NCBI RefSeq assembly: GCF_000270305.1
Contig: NC_015737.1
Coordinates: forward strand, 2,232,501-2,296,500
Reading direction: 5' to 3'
Source of the DNA: Clostridium sp. SY8519
GTDB lineage: Bacteria; Bacillota; Clostridia; Lachnospirales; Lachnospiraceae
Length of the DNA: 64,000 bases
Both the position numbers and the translations under genes were made by a program. Of this stretch, positions 18,203 to 25,638 are shown in pieces (the stretch's first letter is position 1; every line of letters begins with the position of its first letter). Under the pieces are notes generated by a model. The model worked only from the letters and a program-made list of their open reading frames with translations, did not search any database and was not told where the DNA came from.

Positions 18203-18547
18203 ATGGAGAAAATCGGACGACAGGCGCTCTATTATGATTTTTACGGAGAGCTGCTTACCGACCACCAGAAACAGGTATATGAAGATGCCGTATTTAACGA
18301 TCTTTCTCTGAGTGAGATCTCGGAGGAACTGGGCATCAGCCGGCAGGGCGTCCATGATCTGCTCAGACGCTGTGACCGTCTGTTAAGCGGCTATGAAGAA
18401 AAGCTGCACCTGGTGGAGCGTTTTATCAAAACCAGAGAGGATGTACAGAAGATCCGCCGGATTGCGGAACAGTGCAGCGCGTCGACTCTGGAGGAATCCA
18501 TGCGTCAGATCACGGAGATATCAGACAGAATCATCGACGAACTGTAA
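18203..18547 (+). CDS. ylxM: YlxM family DNA-binding protein
   Basis: 114 residues with a helix-turn-helix (DLSLSEISEELGISRQGVHDLLRR, about residues 33-56), typical of the YlxM/p13 family. In Firmicutes this gene is regularly found directly before ffh, and its product is linked to the signal recognition particle; the exact role is unsettled. Ribosome binding site AAGGTGAT at 18190-18197. ffh starts 44 bases after its stop. Confidence 0.9.
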   Translation: MEKIGRQALYYDFYGELLTDHQKQVYEDAVFNDLSLSEISEELGISRQGVHDLLRRCDRLLSGYEEKLHLVERFIKTREDVQKIRRIAEQCSASTLEESMRQITEISDRIIDEL

Positions 18548-18591
18548 CCGGATACTGCATCAGGACAACACAGCTGACAGGAGACAGGCAG

Positions 18592-19950
18592 ATGGCATTT
18601 GACAGCTTATCGGAAAAACTTCAGAACGTGTTCAGAAACCTGCGCAGCAAGGGACGTCTGACAGAAGCGGATGTAAAGTCCGCGTTAAAAGAAGTTAAGA
18701 TGGCTCTGCTGGAGGCAGACGTTAATTTCCGTGTGGTGAAAAACTTCATCAAAACCGTACAGGAACGGGCGATCGGCGAAGATGTCATGAACGGGCTGAA
18801 TCCCGGACAGATGGTCATCAAGATCGTAAATGAAGAAATGGTCACACTTATGGGATCCGAGACGACAGAGATTGCGCTGCGTCCGGGAAAATCCGTTACT
18901 GTGATCATGATGGCCGGCCTGCAGGGCGCAGGTAAGACCACCACAGCCGCCAAACTGGCGGGCAAGTTCAAGCTCAAAGGCAAGAATCCGCTGCTTGTGG
19001 CCTGCGATGTCTACCGTCCCGCGGCGATCCGCCAGCTCCAGATCAATGGGGAGAAACAGGGCGTGGAAGTATTTTCCATGGGAGAAAAGCAGAACCCTGT
19101 GGATATTGCCCGGGCAGCCATCGAACATGCGGAAAAGAATGACAACCGGGTGGTGATCCTGGATACAGCCGGACGTCTTCATATTGATGAAGACATGATG
19201 GACGAGCTAATTGCCATCAAGAACAGTGTGGACGTGGCACAGACCATTCTGGTTGTAGACGCCATGACCGGTCAGGATGCGGTAAATGTAGCCGGAACCT
19301 TTGACGAAAAGATCGGTATCGACGGAGTCATCCTCACTAAGCTGGATGGCGATACCCGCGGCGGCGCCGCGCTGTCCATCCGTGCCGTTACCGGCAAGCC
19401 GATTCTGTATGTAGGTATGGGCGAGAAGCTCTCCGATCTGGAACAGTTTTATCCGGACCGGATGGCATCCAGAATCCTTGGTATGGGAGATGTGCTGACC
19501 CTGATCGAAAAGGCGGAACAGGAAGTAGATCAGGAAAAGGCGCAGGATATGGCCCGCCGGATCCAGAAAGCGGAATTTACCTACGACGACTATCTGGAAT
19601 CCATGGGACAGATGAAGCGGCTCGGCGGTCTGACCAGTGTGCTGAGCATGATGCCCGGCATGAACAGCAGTCAGATCCGGCAGATCGAAGATGCCATGGA
19701 TGATAAGAAAATGGCCCGCATCGAAGGAATTATCCACTCCATGACCGCGGAAGAACGCGCGAATCCGGCGCTGATGAATCCCGGCAGAAAACGGAGAATT
19801 GCCGCAGGCGCCGGCGTGGATATCGCAGAGGTGAACCGTCTGGTCAAGCAGTTTGACCAGGCCAGAAAAATGATGAAGACCATGCCCGGCATGCTGAAAG
19901 GCAAGGGGCGCAAGGGAGGAAGATTCGGAGGTCTCAAGCTTCCGTTTTAA
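18592..19950 (+). CDS. ffh: signal recognition particle protein Ffh
   Basis: 452 residues with the NG GTPase domain: G1 GLQGAGKTT at 109-117, CDVYRPAAI, LDTAGRLHID and TKLDGDTRGGAA. A C-terminal methionine-rich M domain (from about 325) contains MPGMNSSQI and MPGMLKGKGRKGG and binds SRP RNA and signal sequences. It works with FtsY (15381-16877) in co-translational targeting. The start at 18592 is set by AGGAG at 18579-18583; an upstream in-frame ATG at 18472 overlaps ylxM and has no site. rpsP follows after 96 bases. Confidence 0.97.
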   Translation: MAFDSLSEKLQNVFRNLRSKGRLTEADVKSALKEVKMALLEADVNFRVVKNFIKTVQERAIGEDVMNGLNPGQMVIKIVNEEMVTLMGSETTEIALRPGKSVTVIMMAGLQGAGKTTTAAKLAGKFKLKGKNPLLVACDVYRPAAIRQLQINGEKQGVEVFSMGEKQNPVDIARAAIEHAEKNDNRVVILDTAGRLHIDEDMMDELIAIKNSVDVAQTILVVDAMTGQDAVNVAGTFDEKIGIDGVILTKLDGDTRGGAALSIRAVTGKPILYVGMGEKLSDLEQFYPDRMASRILGMGDVLTLIEKAEQEVDQEKAQDMARRIQKAEFTYDDYLESMGQMKRLGGLTSVLSMMPGMNSSQIRQIEDAMDDKKMARIEGIIHSMTAEERANPALMNPGRKRRIAAGAGVDIAEVNRLVKQFDQARKMMKTMPGMLKGKGRKGGRFGGLKLPF

Positions 19951-20046
19951 CCATAGAGGGTGCGTAAGCATCCGGCGGCACCAGGCCGCAGTATTCAATT
20001 CGTAAGATCAGATACCTTATCAGTACAAAGCAAGGAGGTGAAACAC

Positions 20047-20292
20047 ATGGCAGTAAAGATGAGATTAAAAAGAATGGGTAAGAAGAAAGCTCCTTTCTAC
20101 AGAATCGTTGTTGCAGATTCAAGAAGCCCGAGAGATGGCAGATTCATCGAAGAGATCGGTTACTTTGATCCGACCAAGGATCCTTCCGTAATCAGTCTGG
20201 ATGAAGAAGCAGCCAGAAAATGGATCTCTAACGGCGCACAGCCTACCGCAACTGTTGAGAAAATTTTAAAATCAGCAGGCATCGAGAGATAG
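20047..20292 (+). CDS. rpsP: 30S ribosomal protein S16
   Basis: 81 residues starting [20 protein letters not shown], the S16 N-terminus. It is needed for assembly of the 5' domain of the 30S subunit. AAGGAGGTG at 20031-20039 fixes the ATG at 20047. The khpA gene follows 20 bases later, as in most Firmicutes (ffh-rpsP-khpA-rimM-trmD-rplS). Confidence 0.97.
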   Translation: MAVKMRLKRMGKKKAPFYRIVVADSRSPRDGRFIEEIGYFDPTKDPSVISLDEEAARKWISNGAQPTATVEKILKSAGIER

Positions 20293-20312
20293 GAGTTGAG
20301 GGGTGAAACGTA

Positions 20313-20540
20313 ATGAAAGAACTCATTGAAGTAATTGCAAAATCACTTGTCGACAATCCTGATGAAGTTACTGTTAGCACGAAGGAAAAGGAACGGGTCA
20401 CCGTTTACGAACTTCATGTGGCGTCATCTGATATGGGAAAGGTGATCGGTAAACAGGGACGCATCGCAAAAGCGATTCGGGCTGTTGTCAAAGCCGCTGC
20501 TTCCGGAGATGACAAGAAAGTCATTGTGGAAATCGTCTAA
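20313..20540 (+). CDS. khpA: KH domain RNA-binding protein KhpA
   Basis: 75 residues forming a single KH domain with the GxxG loop in MGKVIGKQGRIAKAIR. KhpA proteins bind RNA, often with KhpB/Jag, and affect cell division and elongation in Gram-positive bacteria. GGGGTGA precedes the ATG. The gene sits between rpsP and rimM, the conserved location. The short length is normal. Confidence 0.93.
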   Translation: MKELIEVIAKSLVDNPDEVTVSTKEKERVTVYELHVASSDMGKVIGKQGRIAKAIRAVVKAAASGDDKKVIVEIV

Positions 20541-20567
20541 TAGCGGCTGTTTGAATTTGTAGAAGAA

Positions 20568-20599
20568 GCTGGACATGGGGAACCGTGCCCAGCCTTTTT
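20568..20599 (+). terminator. probable terminator after khpA
   Basis: GCTGG (20568-20572) pairs with CCAGC (20589-20593), and an inner stem of CATGG with CCGTG is interrupted by one mismatch. Five T's follow (20595-20599). Confidence 0.7.
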
Positions 20600-20665
20600 A
20601 CTTAAAACAGAGTTTCGGACAGCTGAAACGCATGTCCGTTACGGATACACACGAAAGGAGATCGT

Positions 20666-21175
20666 ATGACAGATCTGTTTCAGGTAGGAATCATTACCAA
20701 TACCCATGGGATTGCCGGGGAAGTGAAAGTGTTTCCTACCACAGATGATCCCAAACGATTTAAAAAACTGAAAGAAGTAATCCTGGAACCGGAGAAGGAA
20801 AACAAAATTCTGCATATTACCGGCGTGAAGTTCGTGAAAAATCTTGTGGTCCTGAAGTTTCGGGAGTTTGCCTCCATCAATGATGTGCAGAGGCTGCGGG
20901 AGAAGAAACTTTACGTGACCAGGGAAAACGCGGTCAAACTGAAGAAAAATGAATACTTCATCGCGGATCTTATCGGACTGAAGGTTCAGTCGACAGACGG
21001 CAGGGATCTTGGGACTTTGACAGATGTCATTACCACAGGCGCCAATGATGTCTATGTGCTGCAGGGGGACGGCAGGGAACTCCTTGTGCCGGCCATCCGG
21101 GAATGTATCCGGGCAGTGGATCTGGAGGCAGGGACCATGACCGTCTATCTTCTGCCGGGACTGGAAGATCTGTAG
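20666..21175 (+). CDS. rimM: 16S rRNA processing protein RimM
   Basis: 169 residues. The N-terminal RimM domain begins FQVGIITNTHGIAGEVKVFP, and a C-terminal PRC-barrel-like domain holds DLIGLKV, GTLTDVI and ELLVPAI. It assists 30S maturation near S19. AAAGGAG lies a few bases before the ATG at 20666. The gap from khpA includes a hairpin (about 20617-20640, CGGACA/TGTCCG) of unknown role. trmD follows by 15 bases. Confidence 0.95.
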   Translation: MTDLFQVGIITNTHGIAGEVKVFPTTDDPKRFKKLKEVILEPEKENKILHITGVKFVKNLVVLKFREFASINDVQRLREKKLYVTRENAVKLKKNEYFIADLIGLKVQSTDGRDLGTLTDVITTGANDVYVLQGDGRELLVPAIRECIRAVDLEAGTMTVYLLPGLEDL

Positions 21176-21190
21176 CAGAAGGAGGATTCC

Positions 21191-21940
21191 ATGATATTTC
21201 ATGTACTGACGCTGTTTCCGGAAATGATTGAAAACGGCCTGAACACCAGTATTATCGGCCGGGCGGCCGGACGGGGACTGCTGTCTGTGGACGCGGTGGA
21301 TATCCGGACTTTCAGCACAGACAGGCACAAAAAAGTCGATGACTATCCCTACGGCGGCGGCGCCGGCATGGTGATGCAGGCGCAGCCCATCTATGACGCG
21401 TGGAAACATGTCACTGCAGGCGGCAGCAGGCAGATGCGCTGTATCTATCTGACTCCCCAGGGCAGGATCTTTGATCAGAATCTGGCGAAAGAGTGGGCCG
21501 GGGAAGAAGAACTGATCTTCCTTTGCGGGCATTATGAGGGCGTGGATGAACGCGTGCTGGAAACCATCGTAACGGATTATGTGTCCGCCGGAGACTATGT
21601 GCTGACCGGCGGAGAACTGCCGGCCATGATGATGATTGACGCCACTGCCCGGATGATTCCCGGTGTGTTAAGCAATGCCGCATCCGGTGTCAGTGAGTCT
21701 CTGGAGGACGGACTGCTGGAATATCCCCAGTACAGCCGGCCGGAAGTCTGGGAGGGCAGACAGGTGCCGGAAGTGCTTTTGTCCGGCGATCACCGGAAAG
21801 TAGAAGCCTGGCGCCGGCAGCAGGCGGTTCTGCGTACCTGGAAGTGGCGGCCGGACATTATCCGGGACGCGGATCTGACACCGGCGGATGTCCGTCAGAT
21901 ATTAGCCTATGAAGCACAGCAGACAGAACATAGAAAATAG
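21191..21940 (+). CDS. trmD: tRNA (guanine-N1)-methyltransferase
   Basis: 249 residues of the SPOUT class with the knotted AdoMet site: FLCGHYEGVDERV and DYVLTGGELPAMMMIDATAR. It methylates G37 of tRNAs, which prevents frameshifting. AGAAGGAGG precedes the ATG at 21191. It is the last gene before the rplS promoter, which begins one base after the stop. Confidence 0.97.
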   Translation: MIFHVLTLFPEMIENGLNTSIIGRAAGRGLLSVDAVDIRTFSTDRHKKVDDYPYGGGAGMVMQAQPIYDAWKHVTAGGSRQMRCIYLTPQGRIFDQNLAKEWAGEEELIFLCGHYEGVDERVLETIVTDYVSAGDYVLTGGELPAMMMIDATARMIPGVLSNAASGVSESLEDGLLEYPQYSRPEVWEGRQVPEVLLSGDHRKVEAWRRQQAVLRTWKWRPDIIRDADLTPADVRQILAYEAQQTEHRK

Positions 21941-21969
21941 TTGCAATCCATAGTAATATATGGTAGAAT
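21941..21969 (+). promoter_or_regulatory. promoter of rplS
   Basis: TTGCAA (21941-21946), a 17-bp spacer and TAGAAT (21964-21969) with TGG as extended -10. The -35 starts directly after the trmD stop codon. Predicted start near 21976. Confidence 0.85.
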
Positions 21970-21975
21970 TTTTAA

Positions 21976-22078
21976 CTGCGAGTAGCGAGAAGAAAAGAAG
22001 AGATGGTCCGCTGTTACAGACAGAAGCGCATCCGCTGGTCTGGTAATAAGAACATCCGAATAAACAGGAGGTCTCATT
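21976..22078 (+). other. untranslated leader of rplS
   Basis: About 100 bases from the predicted start to the ATG at 22079, ending in AGGAGG. The stretch contains short complementary parts (for example GGATG-type and CATCC segments). Ribosomal protein L19 leaders are known in Bacillus relatives; whether this one belongs to that class I cannot tell without a covariance search. Confidence 0.3.
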
Positions 22079-22438
22079 ATGAACGCACAGGAAATTATTA
22101 AAGGCATCGAAGATGCACAGATCAGAGATGATATCGCGGAATTTCACGTAGGTGATACCGTCAGAGTACACGCAAAGATCAAAGAGGGCAACCGTGAGAG
22201 AATCCAGGTCTTTGAAGGCACTGTTCTGAAACGTCAGGGCGGCGGCAGCCGGGAGACATTTACCGTACGTAAGTTCTCCAATGGTGTCGGCGTGGAGAAA
22301 ACCTGGCCGGTAAACTCTCCTTCTGTAGCACAGATCGAAGTAGTTCGTTACGGTAAAGTAAGAAGAGCGAAACTGAACTATCTGCGTGATCGTGTCGGCA
22401 AAGCAACCAAGGTAAAAGAAAAGGTAGTAAACCGTTAA
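22079..22438 (+). CDS. rplS: 50S ribosomal protein L19
   Basis: 119 residues with the L19 signatures [20 protein letters not shown] and [20 protein letters not shown]. It lies at the 30S-50S interface. Strong site CAGGAGG ahead of ATG 22079. It has its own promoter and ends in a very strong terminator shared with the opposite-strand operon. Confidence 0.97.
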   Translation: MNAQEIIKGIEDAQIRDDIAEFHVGDTVRVHAKIKEGNRERIQVFEGTVLKRQGGGSRETFTVRKFSNGVGVEKTWPVNSPSVAQIEVVRYGKVRRAKLNYLRDRVGKATKVKEKVVNR

Positions 22439-22455
22439 TTTCATATCTGGTGCAG

Positions 22456-22507
22456 AAAAACTGCCGCCGGCAAATGGCTGAAGAGCTGTTTGCCGGCGGC
22501 AGTTTTT
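22456..22507. terminator. bidirectional terminator between rplS and the HgdC-like gene
   Basis: A 19-bp perfect stem (22456-22474 with 22489-22507) flanked by five A's on one side and five T's on the other, so it can end transcription from both directions. The two operons converge here. Confidence 0.92.
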
Positions 22508-22573
22508 ATTTTTCCGGTGATTCAGGACGGTGTGAGGGATTGCCGATAAAGGCAAGGCGGAAGATGGAAGAAC

Positions 22574-23539
22574 TCAGGCTGCCCCGTCCGGAACAGCAAC
22601 CGCGCCGCGTTCGCAGCGGTTGCCCCAGGAATCAATGAGTTCCCCGTCGCGGTAGACGCAGATGATTTCGCAGTGGTTCGGGCAGTTCTGGCAGATGACT
22701 TCCCGGGTGGAAAATTCCATATCTGCCACATCAAAGGAAAACGGACGCTCAATGCCGCAGCCCAGAGCCAGAATGGCGGCGCCGTAGCATCCCATCAGGT
22801 GGCCGTTTTCATCTACGATGATTTCTTCGCCCAGCGAATCCGCGAAAGCCTTGACCACGCCTTCGTTTTTGCTGACACCGCCCTGAAAGACGATGGGCGG
22901 GAGAATCTTTTTCCCTTTGCCGATGTTGTTCAGGTAATTGTTGGCTACTGCGTTGCAAAGGCCTGCAATAATGTCCTGTTTTTTGTGTCCCATCTGAATT
23001 TTGTGGACAAGATCTGATTCCGCGAATACCGTACAGCGGGCGGCGATGGGCGTGGGATTGGTGCTTCCCAGGGCGATTTTGCCGAAGTCTTCCACTTCGA
23101 CACCCAGACGGCGGGCCTGGCTGCTTAAAAAGGAGCCGGTACCGGCAGCGCACAGGGTGTTCATGGCATAATCGACAGCAACACCGTTTTCTACGCAGAT
23201 AATTTTGGAGTCCTGTCCTCCGATCTCTAAAATAGTGCGGACATCCGGGTGCAGCGTAGTGGTGCCGACCGCATGGGCGGTGATTTCGTTTTTGACGATG
23301 GCGGCATTGCACATGGCTCCTACCAGCTTGCGGGCACTGCCTGTGGTACCCGCGGCCACCACCTGATACGTATCTTTATCAAACTGTTCTTCCAGCGCGT
23401 GAATGACCCGTTTGGCGGCGCCCAGCGGATTGCCTTCGGTCCAGAGATAGATGCTGGCCAGAATGTCTTTGTTTTCGTCTATAATGACTCCCTTGGTAGA
23501 AATGGAGCCGATATCAATTCCAAGATATGCTTTTTTCAA
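22574..23539 (-). CDS. 2-hydroxyacyl-CoA dehydratase-type activase ATPase (HgdC/BadF family)
   Basis: 321 residues of the BadF/BadG/BcrA/HgdC family. ATPase motifs: LGIDIGSISTKGV near the start, AGTTGSARK and EIGGQDSKII. The two cysteines that bridge the [4Fe-4S] cluster in the HgdC dimer are present as C130 (LCAAGTGSF) and C169 (ARCTVFAES), 39 residues apart as in HgdC. Beyond the usual end there is an extra cysteine motif CQNCPNHCE (C283, C286, C290) plus C309, like that of large PlsA-type proteins. Such ATPases drive low-potential electron transfer to a partner dehydratase or reductase. The start is a TTG at 23539 with GAGGT upstream. It is the last gene of a four-gene operon, 7 bases after the HgdB-like gene. 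Confidence 0.85.
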   Translation of the reverse strand: MKKAYLGIDIGSISTKGVIIDENKDILASIYLWTEGNPLGAAKRVIHALEEQFDKDTYQVVAAGTTGSARKLVGAMCNAAIVKNEITAHAVGTTTLHPDVRTILEIGGQDSKIICVENGVAVDYAMNTLCAAGTGSFLSSQARRLGVEVEDFGKIALGSTNPTPIAARCTVFAESDLVHKIQMGHKKQDIIAGLCNAVANNYLNNIGKGKKILPPIVFQGGVSKNEGVVKAFADSLGEEIIVDENGHLMGCYGAAILALGCGIERPFSFDVADMEFSTREVICQNCPNHCEIICVYRDGELIDSWGNRCERGAVAVPDGAA

Positions 23540-23546
23540 TTGTGAT

Positions 23547-24689
23547 TTACCTCTTTTCCTTTCGCATTGCGATCATGTCGTAGAAGGCCTCCAGCCGGGT
23601 TTCGATTCCGGTATCGCTGGTCTGGGTATCGTAGCTCATATACAGAATCGGAATTTTATAATCGGCGCTGATGTTGTGCAGGATCGGGATTACGTCCATT
23701 TCCGGCATACAGCCGAAACTTTTGACGTGCACCAGGCCGTCGAATCCCTGGCGGGCGTAATGGTCAGCCAGCGCAATGGTGGAAATTCCGGAAGCGCCGG
23801 TGTCATAGCGCACATATTTGCTGACGGTTTTTTTCTGGGATTCTACCCAGAGAGAAGATGGGAAGTGGTGCAGATCGTAGCGCATCCAGTCCAGTATCTT
23901 GCGGGAGGTTTTTTCATCCGGACAGACGGCGACACTGTTGGACAGGTTCATCCAGCGATGGACTTCCGCTCCCATTTTTGCCAGTTTTTTCTCGATTTCA
24001 TGATTGGAATAAGGGTCCATGATCGTGAAATATTCGCCGATGACGCCGATGCGTACCGGGTCCTTCGGCTTGTGCCGCGGCAGGCGCCGCATGGTATTCA
24101 TGGTGCGGCGGAAGACTTCGTGGACTTCTGACAGGGAGTCTGCCTGAGCCATCCGGTGCAGAAAAATTTTGTGGGCTTTTTCAAAGGAACCGTCCCGGTC
24201 CTCGAATCCCATGTTGCGCCGCATGTAGTCCTCCACCCGGTCAATGGCCCGGATCATCTGAAAGGTGGCCGGGATGGCCTGCAGCATCCGGGGATAAGAG
24301 GCATCCGGAGAAAAGGCTTTGACTGCTTTCAGCAGGCCGGGGATATTCCGGTGACGCTGAAGGGTCAGATTCATGATCCGGAAATCATAGCCCAGATCTT
24401 TCAGGATTTTTTCATGCAGCTCGCCATAATAGCCCAGCCGGCAGGTGCCGCCGGTCTGGATCAGTACATTGGCGCCTTTTTCCAGCGCTTCGATATAGCA
24501 GCCCATCATGCATTTGAAGGGCGCGCAAACATAGTCCGGACTGTATTTGGCGCCCAGTTCAATGGTTCGTTTGGTCATGGCAGGCGGTGCCAGATAGCGG
24601 CTGCCCAGTCCGTGACGGACAAAATATCCGATGGCCAGGTCATAGTTGCCCAGCTGGGGATAACAGAGTACGGGTGTGGTGTTTTTCAT
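23547..24689 (-). CDS. 2-hydroxyacyl-CoA dehydratase-like iron-sulfur protein (HgdB/PlsA domain)
   Basis: 380 residues. The cysteine-rich segment VCAPFKCMMGCYIEALEKGA and TGGTCRLGYYG, with FGCMPEMDVIPIL and TGIETRLEAFYDMI near the C-terminus, places it in the HgdB/CoA-dehydratase superfamily, close to the sub-branch found within PlsA. Family members carry an iron-sulfur cluster and receive electrons from the activase encoded next to them. A normal 2-hydroxyglutaryl-CoA dehydratase would need an HgdA partner, which is absent, so the substrate is probably different. It abuts the upstream gene exactly (stop ending at 24690, start at 24689). Confidence 0.8.
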   Translation of the reverse strand: MKNTTPVLCYPQLGNYDLAIGYFVRHGLGSRYLAPPAMTKRTIELGAKYSPDYVCAPFKCMMGCYIEALEKGANVLIQTGGTCRLGYYGELHEKILKDLGYDFRIMNLTLQRHRNIPGLLKAVKAFSPDASYPRMLQAIPATFQMIRAIDRVEDYMRRNMGFEDRDGSFEKAHKIFLHRMAQADSLSEVHEVFRRTMNTMRRLPRHKPKDPVRIGVIGEYFTIMDPYSNHEIEKKLAKMGAEVHRWMNLSNSVAVCPDEKTSRKILDWMRYDLHHFPSSLWVESQKKTVSKYVRYDTGASGISTIALADHYARQGFDGLVHVKSFGCMPEMDVIPILHNISADYKIPILYMSYDTQTSDTGIETRLEAFYDMIAMRKEKR

Positions 24690-25607
24690 CTAAAACTGTA
24701 CCTTCTTTCGGAATCGTATAATATCGATAAAACTTTCCAGCCGGGTTTCGATGCCCGCATTTCCGCTCTGGGCATCCAGCAGGAGATTCAGGATCGGTTT
24801 GTCCTTGATCTGACGGATGATCATTTCGTTGACCATTGAGTCGGGACCGCAGGGAAATGCTGTCATCAGGACGATGCCGTCCACCTGATCGTGGAAGTGC
24901 GCGATGGCGCCCAGCTGCTCGCGGTTGGTCACCCAGGGCACATGACGGGCAATGGAAGCTGCCTTGCTGCGGGCGAGTTTCGGATCCATGGCATCCGTGC
25001 AGATCGGGATCGCATCCAGACGCTTTACGCCTCGGATCACCGGCAGGCCGATATATTCATCGTATAAATTGTACGCATGTCCGGAAATCAGCACCTTGAT
25101 GCCGTCTTTTTCCAGCAGTTCGGCAGTTTCTGCGGATTTCTTCCGGATTACAGAAGCCTGGGCGTGAATGGCTTTGCGGTAGGCGCGCTCGGCCTCCGCG
25201 CGGGTGGCGCCCAGTTCTTCGCCCAGAGAGATATACGCATCGGCAGGGGAGTGCTTCTGCTGGACGTCCACATTCAGCGTGAGAAAGTCCAGGTCGTGTC
25301 CGCGGAAAATGCTGGCGGACATATCATACAGGGCTTCAAATCTGGAACACATGACGGAGCCGCTGCCCAGACTGGCGATACGGGGGACAAAGACTGCGTC
25401 GCAATGCCCTTCCAGCGCAGCGATGTGACCGAAGAATAATTTGCTGGAGATGCAGTTCTCATCAATGGTGTAGTGAGAGCCTGCATCCATGATCTCCTTG
25501 TTGGTCTGCGGGCTGATCACAGTCTCAAAGCCCATGCTTTCAAAGAATACCTTCCACAGCGTGCCGTAGCGATAGTAGAGCAGCGCTCTCGGAATTCCGA
25601 TTTTCAT
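24690..25607 (-). CDS. DUF2229 acyl-CoA dehydratase activase-related protein
   Basis: 305 residues beginning MKIGIPRALLYYRYGTLWKV, the DUF2229 N-terminus, with SPQTNKEIMDAG, DENCISSKLFFGH and FVPRIASLGSGS following. The C-terminal end (GNAGIETRLESFIDII) repeats the motif seen at the end of the HgdB-like neighbour, which suggests common ancestry and a heteromeric complex. DUF2229 is normally one section of a large protein that also contains activase and HgdB-like parts; here these parts are three genes in one operon. The start at 25607 is chosen because it matches the family N-terminus and has AAAGG upstream; an in-frame extension to 25694 has no support. Confidence 0.8.
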   Translation of the reverse strand: MKIGIPRALLYYRYGTLWKVFFESMGFETVISPQTNKEIMDAGSHYTIDENCISSKLFFGHIAALEGHCDAVFVPRIASLGSGSVMCSRFEALYDMSASIFRGHDLDFLTLNVDVQQKHSPADAYISLGEELGATRAEAERAYRKAIHAQASVIRKKSAETAELLEKDGIKVLISGHAYNLYDEYIGLPVIRGVKRLDAIPICTDAMDPKLARSKAASIARHVPWVTNREQLGAIAHFHDQVDGIVLMTAFPCGPDSMVNEMIIRQIKDKPILNLLLDAQSGNAGIETRLESFIDIIRFRKKVQF

Positions 25608-25638
25608 ATTGTACCATACCTTTCTTGTTTCGTTCGTA

